64,000 nt of DNA, taken from contig NZ_JAVHXT010000001.1 of the NCBI RefSeq assembly GCF_031119335.1, positions 408,548 through 472,547 of the forward strand. The letters are read 5' to 3'. The notes below the pieces were generated by a model, which was not told the origin of the DNA, did not search any database, and worked only from the letters and a program-made list of their open reading frames with translations. The DNA comes from Pedobacter sp. (GTDB taxonomy: Bacteria > Bacteroidota > Bacteroidia > Sphingobacteriales > Sphingobacteriaceae). This document shows positions 8,299 through 16,768 of this stretch, piece by piece. Position 1 is the first letter of the stretch. Each line of letters opens with the position of its first letter. The position numbers and the translations under genes are program-made.

Positions 8299-10725
8299 AT
8301 GACGAAGACGCTTTTTCTATTCCTCTTTGTTGCTTTTTCACTTACTGCTGCTGCTCAAATAAAAGTGAGTGGTGTGGTTTACGATGAAAAAAATCAGCCG
8401 CTACCCAAAGTAACAGTTACTTTAGTAGGATTGGCAGGTACAAGTATTACCGATGAAAATGGAAAATATACCATTCAATCTCGCTTATCTAACTTTAGCC
8501 TACGGTACAAGTTGGTTGGCTACAAAATAGAAACCATTAAGTTTAGTGAAAGTAAAGGAGCAGAAATTATTAAAGACATCATGCTAAAACCTGATGTTAA
8601 GGAGTTAAAAGCCGTTAAGGTTACTAATAAGCAGAACCAACTGAACAATGCCCAAAGTATTAACGTAGTTGATATTGCTAGTTTGCCAACGGTTTCAATG
8701 AACTTCGAGGCCATTTTAAAAACCTTGCCAGGAGTTTCAACTAACAACGAATTAAGTTCGCAATATAACGTTCGTGGCGGTAATTTCGATGAAAACCTGA
8801 TCTACGTTAACGATATTGAGATTAACAGACCCATCCTCATAAGAAATGGACAACAAGAAGGTCTAAGTTTCATCAATCCAGATTTTGTAAGCAGTGCTCG
8901 CTTTTCTGCTGGCGGCTTTAATGCTAGATACAATGATAAACTGTCGTCAGTTCTCGATGTAAGGTACAACAAGCCAGATAGCAATCAATATATTTTAACT
9001 GCTGGTTTAATGGGGATATCTGCCACTGCAAAAACAGCATTTAAAAACAGTCATTTACTGCTGGGCTTTAGAAGAAAGGATAACCGAAATATATTAGGTA
9101 CACAAGATACAAGGGGAAGTTACAGACCAAGTTTTAACGACTTTCAGGCTTTGTACCAACATAATTTTAGTTCCAAATTTAGTATCAATACTTTGCTTAA
9201 TTTCAACTCTGGAAGCTTTAGGCTGGTGCCAGAAAGTAGGGAAACGCAGTTCGGTACCATCAATAATCCAATACGCTTAAAGGTAGATTACGAAGGGCAG
9301 GAGATTGATAATTACTATACTTATGGCGGTGCAGTTACTGGTTTGTTTCAGCCTAATAAAGATGTTTCAGTAAAGTGGATCAACAGTTACTTCGAGATTG
9401 ATGAACGTGAACGTTTTGATATTGATGGTAACTACGTTTTCGAGGAAGTAGATAATAATTACGGTGATGGGGGTTTTGGTCCAATCCGTAAAAATAGAGG
9501 TTTGGGGAGTTATTACAGCTACGCCCGCAACAGCTTAAAATCTACCATTGCAAGTACAGAATTAAAGATCGAACACCGTGTAGGAAAACACGATTTTACC
9601 TACGGTGGCAGGTTTGAACAAGCAAAATATGCAGACAGAATAAACGAATATAGTTACATCGATTCTGCTGGTTACATTTTACCTGCAAATACCAACTCTT
9701 TCACTTTTGAAGATGCCATCTTCTCTAATAACAACCTCAAAATCAATTCTATTTCTGCTTATTTACAAGACAGTTACGCCGTATCTAGTAAAACAGATGT
9801 ACAGTTAGGCGTTCGAGTAAATTACAACGATTTAAGTGGTGAGGTATTGGTTAGTCCGAGGTTTTTAATGCTTTACAGACCAGAAGAGTATAAACTTTGG
9901 CGATTTACGGCGGGTATTTATCGTCAGGCGCCAAGTTACAGAAGTATTAGAGATTTGGATGGTTCACTGTTCTTAGATCAGAAATCTCAACGATCGTATA
10001 ATGTTTCTACCGGCTACGATTTTGCCTTTAATGGATTGGGAACTCGTTTGAAGTTTACCTCAGAATTGTACTACAAATATGCCGATAGGATGATCCCTTA
10101 TGTTATAGATAACGTGAGGATTAAATATCTAGCTACAGATGTTGCTAAAGGGCATACTTACGGAGCAGATTTCTCTCTAGGTGGAGAATTAATCAAAGAT
10201 TTGATGTCGTTTTTTAGGGTTTCATTTTTAAGTGCCAACCAAGATGTTATTGGAGATAGTTACCTAACAAGAAATGCCGAAGGAAGCAATGAAACCATTT
10301 ATCCTGGATATTTGAGAAGGCCAACCGACCAACGGGTTAACTTTTCGATGTTTTTTCAAGACAGGCTATTTAAAAGCCCAACCTATAAAGTACACGTAAA
10401 CTTACTTTATGGCTCTAGGTTGCCAATAGGTTCGCCACAAATAGAAACTTATACAGATAATTTCAGTATTCCCGCTTACAGAAGGGTAGATATAGGCTTT
10501 TCTAATGATTTTCTAGATGCCGAAGCGTTAAAGAAACCTCAGTTTTTAAGTAGGTATTTCAGTTCTGTAATAGCTTATGCAGAGGTTTTCAACTTGCTGA
10601 ATATCAATAACACAGTGTCTTATCTTTGGCTTAAAGATGTGAATAATGTTAACTACGGTATTCCAAACTATTTAACTGGAAGACAGTTGAATTTTAAGCT
10701 TATTTTTAAGCTGAAGAATAAATAG
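8299..10725 (+). CDS. TonB-dependent outer-membrane receptor with carboxypeptidase-regulatory domain
   Basis: Outer-membrane receptor, 808 aa. A signal peptide (LFLFLFVAFSLTAAAQ) is followed by a CarboxypepD_reg-like domain (about 22-105; GVVYDEKNQPLPKVTVTLVG), a plug domain (about 115-225; LKTLPGVSTNNELSSQYNVR, GGNFDENLIYVNDIEI) and a long beta-barrel ending in an aromatic/charged strand (LNFKLIFKLKNK). No SusD gene follows, so it is not part of a SusCD nutrient pair. The substrate cannot be predicted from this context. It lies 8 bp after rpe. Confidence 0.92.
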   Translation: MTKTLFLFLFVAFSLTAAAQIKVSGVVYDEKNQPLPKVTVTLVGLAGTSITDENGKYTIQSRLSNFSLRYKLVGYKIETIKFSESKGAEIIKDIMLKPDVKELKAVKVTNKQNQLNNAQSINVVDIASLPTVSMNFEAILKTLPGVSTNNELSSQYNVRGGNFDENLIYVNDIEINRPILIRNGQQEGLSFINPDFVSSARFSAGGFNARYNDKLSSVLDVRYNKPDSNQYILTAGLMGISATAKTAFKNSHLLLGFRRKDNRNILGTQDTRGSYRPSFNDFQALYQHNFSSKFSINTLLNFNSGSFRLVPESRETQFGTINNPIRLKVDYEGQEIDNYYTYGGAVTGLFQPNKDVSVKWINSYFEIDERERFDIDGNYVFEEVDNNYGDGGFGPIRKNRGLGSYYSYARNSLKSTIASTELKIEHRVGKHDFTYGGRFEQAKYADRINEYSYIDSAGYILPANTNSFTFEDAIFSNNNLKINSISAYLQDSYAVSSKTDVQLGVRVNYNDLSGEVLVSPRFLMLYRPEEYKLWRFTAGIYRQAPSYRSIRDLDGSLFLDQKSQRSYNVSTGYDFAFNGLGTRLKFTSELYYKYADRMIPYVIDNVRIKYLATDVAKGHTYGADFSLGGELIKDLMSFFRVSFLSANQDVIGDSYLTRNAEGSNETIYPGYLRRPTDQRVNFSMFFQDRLFKSPTYKVHVNLLYGSRLPIGSPQIETYTDNFSIPAYRRVDIGFSNDFLDAEALKKPQFLSRYFSSVIAYAEVFNLLNINNTVSYLWLKDVNNVNYGIPNYLTGRQLNFKLIFKLKNK

Positions 10726-10770
10726 GTATTATTAGGTTTAACGCGAATGATGGGGCTTAATCCTAGATAA

Positions 10771-10858
10771 ATGATCCTGAAATAAATTTGCTTCGCAGCT
10801 ATTGCATGGTCAGAGCGACTGTTCGGACGGTTCGTCATGCTGAATTTATTTCAGCATC
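10771..10858. repeat. Inverted repeat with ATCCTGAAATAAATTT arms
   Basis: The left arm (10773-10789) and right arm (AATTTATTTCAGCATC, 10843-10858) are near-complementary and flank about 53 bp. The right arm sits in a GTCATGCTGAATTTATTTCA context, a phrase type that also appears in degenerate form at 26580 (GTCATGTTGAGC). Confidence 0.6.
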
Positions 10859-11000
10859 AGCTTTTAGGTTCTTTTTTAAAGCCATATTTTTAATGCTTAT
10901 TTAAATTGTCTGATAAACAAGTAAAAGAAAACCAAAACTCACGTTAATTTTAAGTTTCATTCTTTTCTGAAAAGCACTGTTGGTCACATTTTTAATGGCA

Positions 11001-11057
11001 GTCCCGCTATTCGCTTTATCCCGATAAAATCGGGATGCTCGCTGCTATCGGGTTTAA
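11001..11057. repeat. CCCGCTATTCGCTTTA...TGCTCGCTGCTATCGGGTTT element, copy 1
   Basis: Outer arms CCCGCTATTCGCTTTA and TGCTCGCTGCTATCGGGTTT enclose a perfect hairpin (ATCCCGAT-AAA-ATCGGGAT). The same outer arms recur at 35341-35411 around a completely different hairpin, which marks both as members of one mobile or replicated repeat family. Confidence 0.75.
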
Positions 11058-11127
11058 TTGGCAAAAGCTATTGCCATTTATAACCTGCTGCTTCCCTAAG
11101 CTCATCTTAATAAGAGGCTTTATAGCT

Positions 11128-11182
11128 GTTAACTTTGTCAATCTTAATAGGCATAATATCAATAAGATTGACAAAGTTTAAC
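11128..11182. repeat. Inverted repeat with GTTAACTTTGTCAATCTTA arms
   Basis: A 19-bp left arm and a near-complementary right arm (one extra base) are separated by about 16 bp. There is no adjacent gene for it to terminate. Confidence 0.65.
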
Positions 11183-11242
11183 ACACGGGATTTATTATTT
11201 CCGACTAACGAGAACAATATGCGGATGCGATATAACAAGCCA

Positions 11243-11317
11243 AAGCCTCTTAGAAGCGACCTATTGGTAGCATAAGCCAAAGCATGCAGGTAAAAGCTCC
11301 GTAGGAGCGACCTTTTT
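11243..11317. repeat. Pair of AGCtCCGTAGGAGCGACCT short hairpins
   Basis: A degenerate first unit (AGCCTCTTAGAAGCGACCT) is followed about 35 bp later by AGCTCCGTAGGAGCGACCT. The second matches AGCGCCGTAGGTGCGACCT at 50785-50803. The intervening phrase TTGGTAGCATAAGCC also resembles the spacer at 50757. Confidence 0.6.
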
Positions 11318-11396
11318 AAGATTGGGCTAAAGCAAGACGGCAATGAATTTGAATTTCGTAGACCCAGTTAGTGATAACACTGACTAGAGGCAGATC

Positions 11397-11418
11397 GCCT
11401 ACGATTTAAATCGTAGGC
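11397..11418. repeat. Perfect 22-bp palindrome centred on ATTTAAAT
   Basis: GCCTACGATTT is followed directly by its reverse complement. The centre and overall shape match the AGCCCAC palindromes at 806 and 51145. Confidence 0.7.
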
Positions 11419-11610
11419 TAAAGTGACATATTCTAAGAATAGACCATTTCAACGGTTTTATAATTGTAATATTTCTACATTTTATGAACATTTAAGTGCT
11501 TGCAAAGCAGTAGGAATTGCGAATCGTTATATGTTCTAGTCTGTAACATTAAGTGTTTTGCAATGTTGCGAGTTAACTAAACCCGGTTGAAGCGAGCACG
11601 ATCTCATCCT

Positions 11611-11752
11611 ATCGTGTGGACACATCTCGTTCCTCCCCCCTTGAATCCCCCTCCAAAGGGGGATACGCAGCGCTTAAGCATTTTGCATATCCCCCTCTTC
11701 GAGGGGGCAGGGGGAGGAAAATGACATTTGCTAATATTTGTGTCCACACGAT
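11611..11752. mobile_element. 142-bp inverted-repeat (MITE-like) element, copy 1
   Basis: Terminal inverted repeats ATCGTGTGGACAC and GTGTCCACACGAT bound a non-coding core with two G/C hairpins (CCCCCTCCAAAGGGGG and CCCCCTCTTCGAGGGGG). A second copy in the same orientation at 26640-26780 differs by about four substitutions and one C in a homopolymer. The decamer CGATCTCATC occurs on both sides and might be a target duplication. No transposase is present, so 'mobile' is an inference. Confidence 0.65.
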
Positions 11753-12015
11753 CCCGATCTCATCGGGAGAAGTAAGCGTAAAACGGGACTAGTGAAACCG
11801 AAGAATTACCGAAATTGATTTTCAAAAAAAAAAGACACTGAATTTCACTGTTTTACTAGTCTGCTACAAGTTAATATACTATCATAATTGGTTAATATAG
11901 TAAAACTGTGTTTTTCGTTTTTCTCAAACGTTTGTCATGTTAGTTATTTAGTTGATAAAAAAGCCGAATATTTAATGTCAAAGTGTTAATTTTACGCCAA
12001 TCAAAAACAATAAAA

Positions 12016-13083
12016 ATGAGACATAATTTTGGAGCTGGTCCATGTATTTTACCGCAAGAAGTTTTTAAGCAAGCTTCTGCTGCAGTACTAGATTTTAAAG
12101 ACGGATTATCAATTTTAGAAATCTCGCATCGCTCACCTGAATTTGACGGTGTGGTAGCGGAGACAGTAAAATTGGTAAAAGAACTTTTGAATGTGCCTTC
12201 CGGATATTCAGTGCTGTTATTACAAGGAGGAGCGAGCCTGCAATTTTCTATGGTGCCGCAGAACTTACTGCCAGAAGGCGGAACCGCTGCTTACTTAGAT
12301 TCGGGCGTTTGGGCAAGCAAAGCCATCAAAGAAGTGAAACACTTTGGCAAGGCTAACGTGGTAGCTTCTTCTAAAGATGCCAACTACACGTTCATTCCTA
12401 AAGATTATGTAATTCCAGAAGATAGTGCTTATTTCCACTACACTTCTAACAATACTATTTACGGTACAGAGTTATTTGAATTGCCGGTAACTAAAGTTCC
12501 CGTGGTTTGCGATATGTCTTCAGATATTATGAGCCGTGAAATTGATGTTGCTAAATATGATATCATTTACGCTGGTGCACAAAAAAATATCGGCCCCGCT
12601 GGTTTAACTTTAGTAATTATTAAGGATGAAATTTTGGGTAAAACTGGAAGATCAATTCCTTCGATGTTAGACTACAAATCGCATATTGATGGTGGTTCTA
12701 TGTACAATACACCTCCGGTTTTCTCAATTTATACAGCAATGTTAAACTTAAGATGGTTAAAATCTAAAGGTGGCGTTGCCGAAATGGAGAAAGAAAATAT
12801 CGCGAAAGCAAAAGCATTGTACACGGAGATAGATAGAAACTCACTTTTCAAAGGAACTTGTGCTGTTGAAGATCGTTCTCGTATGAACATTTGTTTCGTG
12901 ATGGAAGATCCAGAATTGGAGAAACCTTTTGCCAAATATGCTGATGAAAATGGTTTTGAAGGTCTAAAAGGACACAGAAGCGTAGGTGGTTTCAGGGCAT
13001 CGATGTATAATGCACTGCCAATTACAAGCGTACATGCGCTAATAGATTTAATGCAAAGTTTCGAAGAACAACACAAAAAATAA
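12016..13083 (+). CDS. serC: Phosphoserine aminotransferase
   Basis: PLP enzyme of serine biosynthesis converting 3-phosphohydroxypyruvate and glutamate to O-phosphoserine; also usable in pyridoxine synthesis. The 355-aa product starts [13 protein letters not shown], which is where the family starts; an in-frame GTG at 11983 would add 11 unsupported residues. Visible motifs are the substrate-binding N-terminus, [14 protein letters not shown], the PLP Lys in [10 protein letters not shown] and [14 protein letters not shown] near the C-terminus. serA follows 3 bp downstream, giving the second and first steps of one pathway in a single operon. Confidence 0.96.
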   Translation: MRHNFGAGPCILPQEVFKQASAAVLDFKDGLSILEISHRSPEFDGVVAETVKLVKELLNVPSGYSVLLLQGGASLQFSMVPQNLLPEGGTAAYLDSGVWASKAIKEVKHFGKANVVASSKDANYTFIPKDYVIPEDSAYFHYTSNNTIYGTELFELPVTKVPVVCDMSSDIMSREIDVAKYDIIYAGAQKNIGPAGLTLVIIKDEILGKTGRSIPSMLDYKSHIDGGSMYNTPPVFSIYTAMLNLRWLKSKGGVAEMEKENIAKAKALYTEIDRNSLFKGTCAVEDRSRMNICFVMEDPELEKPFAKYADENGFEGLKGHRSVGGFRASMYNALPITSVHALIDLMQSFEEQHKK

Positions 13084-13086
13084 AAA

Positions 13087-14040
13087 ATGGCTAGAATACT
13101 TGCCAATGATGGCATAGATCCAATAGGAAAAAAATTATTAGAAGATGCTGGTTTTACAGTTGATACACAAACTGTTCCGCAAGACCAATTAATTGCCGCG
13201 TTGCAAAACTACGATGGTTTAACCGTTAGAAGTGCAACCAAGGTTAGAAAAGACGTTATTGATGCTTGTCCGAACCTAAAATTAATTGGTAGAGGTGGTG
13301 TTGGTATGGATAATATCGATGTAGAATATGCTCGTTCGAAGGGAGTTACAGTTGTAAATACACCTGCAGCTTCATCTTTGTCGGTTGCAGAATTGGTATT
13401 TTCTCATTTATTTACTGGTGTGCGTTTCTTGCAAGATGCTAACCGTAAAATGCCTGTAGAAGGTGGTGCTAAATTCAACGATCTTAAAAAAGCTTATGCA
13501 AAAGGTATTGAGTTAAGAGGTAAAACTATCGGTATTATTGGTTTTGGTAGAATTGGTAGAGAAACTGCTGCGGTAGCTTTAGGTTTAGGAATGAACGTAC
13601 TAGCTTACGATTTATTCCCGTTTAGCGGTAACATTACTTTGAACCTAACTTTAGGTATTAAGGTCGAAATTCCGGTAACTACAGTGTCTTTAGAAGAAGT
13701 AATAGCAAACAGTGATTTCATCTCTTTACATACGCCATTTGCCGATAAACCAATTTTAGGTGCTGCAGAGTTTGCTGCAATGAAAAATGGGGTAGGTGTG
13801 GTAAACTGTTCACGTGGTGGTACTATTGATGAGCCAGCTTTAATAGAAGCATTAAACTCGGGTAAGGTTTCCTTCGCAGGTTTAGATGTTTTCGATAACG
13901 AACCAACTCCGGCTGCTGCGCTTTTAGCACATCCTAAAATTTCGTTAACACCACATATTGGTGCTTCAACTAACGAGGCACAAGAACGTATAGGTACAGA
14001 ATTAGCTAATTTGATTATCGATCATTTTAGGAAAGCATAA
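13087..14040 (+). CDS. serA: D-3-phosphoglycerate dehydrogenase
   Basis: NAD-dependent first step of serine synthesis, oxidising 3-phosphoglycerate. 317 aa, the short form without a C-terminal ACT or regulatory domain, so serine feedback is not expected through ACT. Visible features: LIGRGGVGMDNIDV, the Rossmann motif GIIGFGRIGRETA (about 145-158), catalytic Arg in NCSRGGTIDE, and catalytic His in TPHIGASTNEAQ. Coupling to serC makes the phosphoglycerate assignment much more likely than another 2-hydroxyacid dehydrogenase. Confidence 0.94.
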   Translation: MARILANDGIDPIGKKLLEDAGFTVDTQTVPQDQLIAALQNYDGLTVRSATKVRKDVIDACPNLKLIGRGGVGMDNIDVEYARSKGVTVVNTPAASSLSVAELVFSHLFTGVRFLQDANRKMPVEGGAKFNDLKKAYAKGIELRGKTIGIIGFGRIGRETAAVALGLGMNVLAYDLFPFSGNITLNLTLGIKVEIPVTTVSLEEVIANSDFISLHTPFADKPILGAAEFAAMKNGVGVVNCSRGGTIDEPALIEALNSGKVSFAGLDVFDNEPTPAAALLAHPKISLTPHIGASTNEAQERIGTELANLIIDHFRKA

Positions 14041-14045
14041 AGCTT

Positions 14046-14115
14046 AAAGCTAAAAGACTAAAGCGCATTTAGATAGCCTGCTGTTTGGCTCTTTCTGCTT
14101 TGGTCTTTTAGCTTT
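14046..14115. terminator. Long hairpin between convergent serA and leftward operon
   Basis: A 19-bp stem (AAAGCTAAAAGACTAAAGC with a partner differing at one base) has a loop of about 32 nt. It lies between the serA stop and the end of the leftward small ORF at 14120, where a bidirectional terminator is expected. It lacks a strong T run, so it may be a dispersed repeat serving that role. Confidence 0.5.
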
Positions 14116-14119
14116 CTGC

Positions 14120-14278
14120 TTATTTCATCGAATTTGTCAAAGCCCAGTATCTAAACCCTAGCACAGCTTTTTGAAAAGTGCTCAACTTCATTGGATCTTC
14201 TTTATATAACGATGGCATTACTAAATTGTTGAGTTTGACTAATGCCTTAAAAAATGCTCTCAAAAACGCTCTCTTCAT
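14120..14278 (-). CDS. Small conserved basic protein, 52 aa
   Basis: A 52-codon ORF on the minus strand, too short for common length cut-offs. It begins MKRAFLRAFFKALVKLNNLV and continues with PSLYKEDPMKL, FQKAVLGFRYW and a short tail. I recall a small Bacteroidota family of this form (basic amphipathic start, P-x-x-x-K-D-P-x-K-L, then Q-K-A-x-x-G-x-R-Y-W), often labelled 'SsrA-binding protein' without good reason. The start codon lies 1 bp after the stop of the upstream membrane-protein gene, indicating translational coupling. Function unknown; the coding call rests on composition, coupling and that recollection. Confidence 0.7.
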   Translation of the reverse strand: MKRAFLRAFFKALVKLNNLVMPSLYKEDPMKLSTFQKAVLGFRYWALTNSMK

Positions 14279-14279
14279 A

Positions 14280-14822
14280 TTATAAAACTTTAATTTCACT
14301 ACTCGGCTCTTTAGCTTTCATTGCTTTGTTTTTTCTATAGATAATGAAAATACAAACCGCTGTTGAAACAACAAAAAGCGCCAAAAAAAGTTGTAAATAA
14401 TCTGCATTTTTACCAATTTTCTGATTGTAAGTCAACAATTCTTCATTCTTTACCTGCAAATCTCTGATGGTCTTTTTATAACTGTCAATTCTTACTTGAC
14501 TATGGTCAATATTTGTTTTTACTTCCTGAAATTGTAAGTCTTTGTAGTCTAATAGCACTTTTAATTCGGTGAAAATGTTGTTGTCATTAATAGCGATCTG
14601 TCTTAAGATCTCATTTGAATTTTTAATATCCCTTTTAGTTTGAAAGCCAAAAATTCCTGTTCTGGCATTCAAGCTTTCATCATATTGTCCAAAACGGGCA
14701 CTTCTTTCAGCCAACATGGCGTTAATTTTATTGCGTTGTAGCTGGTAGGCTGTGGTGTCTTGTGCTAATAAGTTAAGGCAAGAAGCTAGCAAAAACAGGA
14801 AAATAAGATATGTTGTCTTCAT
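14280..14822 (-). CDS. Exported membrane-anchored coiled-coil protein of unknown function
   Basis: 180 aa. The N-terminus (YLIFLFLLASCLNLLAQ) is a signal sequence; LASC could be a lipobox, but cleavage after LAQ is equally plausible. A charged, predominantly helical middle (about 25-130) carries a heptad-like stretch around QVRIDSYKKTIRDLQVKNEE. One transmembrane helix near residues 140-162 is followed by a short Lys-rich cytoplasmic tail. I do not recognise a named family. It is followed within 1 bp by the small ORF at 14120 and lies 65 bp downstream of the T9SS genes. Confidence 0.75.
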   Translation of the reverse strand: MKTTYLIFLFLLASCLNLLAQDTTAYQLQRNKINAMLAERSARFGQYDESLNARTGIFGFQTKRDIKNSNEILRQIAINDNNIFTELKVLLDYKDLQFQEVKTNIDHSQVRIDSYKKTIRDLQVKNEELLTYNQKIGKNADYLQLFLALFVVSTAVCIFIIYRKNKAMKAKEPSSEIKVL

Positions 14823-14887
14823 ACCAAATTCGCAATCAAAATTTATGCCTTATTTGCTAGTGTTTTAGTTTTAATACGCAAGCCTTC

Positions 14888-16759
14888 TCATTTCTTTACA
14901 AGTTTTTGGATAATGGTTTCGCTGCCAACTAATTTTAAAAGATAAACACCATTGGCATAATTACTTAATGACAGACTAAGCTCAGATTCGTGAGGTTTTA
15001 TTTTAACCTTCTGTAGTATTTTGCCGTTCATATCTACCAAAGTTAAAATGCTGTATTTTCCAGCATCAAATATTAGGTTTACAAAGTTTTGGGTAGGATT
15101 TGGAAAGATTTGAAACTTTGGTGTATTTAAGCTAAAGTTAAGCATTCTTACACCAAGTTCATTTTGATAACCATTATTATCTACTTGCACCAGTTTATAA
15201 TAGTTATTGCCATTAAAAGGGCGGGTATCGTGGTATTCGTAGGTACTTGCCGTTGATGAATTGCCAGCGCCGGTTATTGTTGCTAATGCGGTAAAGTTCG
15301 ATTCGTCTTTGCTACGATAGATGACGAACATTTTATTGTCTCTTTCTGAACTAGTTTGCCAAGCTATTTTTGCTGTGTTTTGTTGCGCTTTTACCGTGAA
15401 ACTAAGAAGGGAAACAGGAAGTATGGGAGGATCTCCCTGAAATTCATAAGCTCCTAGATCAATTATACCTCCATTATCAAGTTTGTATACCCTAGCATTC
15501 CCTGCTATATCTTTTGTTTGGTTACTAAGGCCATTATATAAATCATTGCTTCCTGTATTAATGGCTATGCTGTTTGGTTTCAAAGCGTAGTTGCCAGCAA
15601 TTGTAGGCGCAGTTTGGAAAGATTCGGGAGCTGTAAAGATAGCAGCGGCAGTTAAATCTAAAGGAATATTATTGATATTTCCAATAGTACTTCCCTCTAT
15701 TAAATTGTTACTACTGTCGAAATCTATGCTTCCTAATATCGATTGTGAAGTGTTATTACCCCATACAATGCTATTGTTTATTAATACGATAGGCTCTGTA
15801 CTGAGATTTGATATTCCTCCACCATTTTGAGCCCAGTTTCCGCTAATAGTTACGTTGGTAAGTTGAGGATAGGAAAAATGCCAATTACGTATTCCGCCTC
15901 CATGAAAACCTCCTTTATTTCCGATGATGGAAACACTGTGTAAATTGGGAGAGCCATTCCAATTGAATATTCCACCTCCTTCAAAGTTTGACGAATTGCC
16001 ACAAATAACTGAATTGGCTATTAAGGGTGATGAACTTACATTTGCTAAGCCTCCGCCAACATCACTTGAATTCTCTGAAATAGCTACCCTCATCAAAGTG
16101 GGGTATGCGTTATCGTTATACATGCCTCCACCAGCAAGGACTGCCATATTCCATTTGATGGAGATATTATTTAAATGTGGCGAAGAGAACATATTTAGCA
16201 TTCCTCCTCCGTATTGATGTTCAATTGTTAGTCCGTTAACAATAGACCTTGTATCGCCACATGCGTTGCCACCTATAATAGAAAGACCATCTAGAAGAGC
16301 ATTTTCAACATTACCCACTGATAGAACGACATGGTATGCTGGAGTTCCGCCTAATGTTTCGCCATTTAGCACAGTGCTATTAACAAGATGATTGCGATCA
16401 GACATGTCAGGGTTTCCTGTGTTTGGGAAACCGCCGTATAGTTGTACATTATTCACCATTAAGAATGTTGCATTTTCATCTCGGGTTATGGTGTTTGTAC
16501 TCGGGTGTATTGTTGGTTTGTAGCTGCCTTCGGCAATATAGACTTTTAAAGGATTATCTGTATTCCAAAGATTTGAATCTTTATTAGCCTGTGCCCACTG
16601 TAGAACAGTCGCTAAATTAGCGGCAACACTCCAAGAAGCACCGCTACCTGTTGCGTTTTCACGTACATAAATGATGTTGTTGTTGGGGATAATTTGAGCT
16701 TTTGCTTTATAAGTTAAAGCCCCAAGAAATACCACTAGTAATTTTTTAATATTATTCAT
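14888..16759 (-). CDS. Secreted parallel beta-helix protein with T9SS sorting domain (paralogue 1)
   Basis: 623 aa. A signal peptide ends near TYKAKAQ. Residues about 30-400 form a right-handed beta-helix of the pectate-lyase/adhesin kind, seen as repeated Gly-Gly-Gly-(I/M) turns with N.(S/T)I.GN strands. A 'choice-of-anchor Q'-like segment follows (DLGAYEFQG). A fibronectin-like module (LPVSLLSFTVKAQQN) leads to the C-terminal type A sorting domain (FQIFPNPTQNFVNLIF, ending GVYLLKLVG...KLVKK), which directs export through the type IX system and surface attachment or release. No catalytic residues were recognised; an adhesin or carbohydrate-binding role is possible. Confidence 0.88.
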   Translation of the reverse strand: MNNIKKLLVVFLGALTYKAKAQIIPNNNIIYVRENATGSGASWSVAANLATVLQWAQANKDSNLWNTDNPLKVYIAEGSYKPTIHPSTNTITRDENATFLMVNNVQLYGGFPNTGNPDMSDRNHLVNSTVLNGETLGGTPAYHVVLSVGNVENALLDGLSIIGGNACGDTRSIVNGLTIEHQYGGGMLNMFSSPHLNNISIKWNMAVLAGGGMYNDNAYPTLMRVAISENSSDVGGGLANVSSSPLIANSVICGNSSNFEGGGIFNWNGSPNLHSVSIIGNKGGFHGGGIRNWHFSYPQLTNVTISGNWAQNGGGISNLSTEPIVLINNSIVWGNNTSQSILGSIDFDSSNNLIEGSTIGNINNIPLDLTAAAIFTAPESFQTAPTIAGNYALKPNSIAINTGSNDLYNGLSNQTKDIAGNARVYKLDNGGIIDLGAYEFQGDPPILPVSLLSFTVKAQQNTAKIAWQTSSERDNKMFVIYRSKDESNFTALATITGAGNSSTASTYEYHDTRPFNGNNYYKLVQVDNNGYQNELGVRMLNFSLNTPKFQIFPNPTQNFVNLIFDAGKYSILTLVDMNGKILQKVKIKPHESELSLSLSNYANGVYLLKLVGSETIIQKLVKK

Positions 16760-16768
16760 ATCACTATT

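Larger units (their letters stand above)
10726..12015. other. 1.3-kb repeat-rich intergenic region
   Basis: No believable gene is present between the TonB receptor and serC. The stretch is a succession of different short inverted repeats (10771-10858, 11001-11057, 11128-11182, 11243-11317, 11397-11418) and the 142-bp element at 11611-11752. Several of these have relatives elsewhere in the window. The last 250 bp before serC are AT-rich and presumably hold its promoter, though I see no consensus box. Confidence 0.7.

Noticed and set aside
11107..11343. 78-codon minus-strand ORF in the repeat-rich spacer
   Set aside because: It lies entirely over inverted repeats; the translation reflects hairpin sequence.
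15591..16217. Pro-rich plus-strand ORFs opposite the beta-helix gene
   Set aside because: Runs of PPP are the antisense of the Gly-Gly-Gly turns of the real gene.
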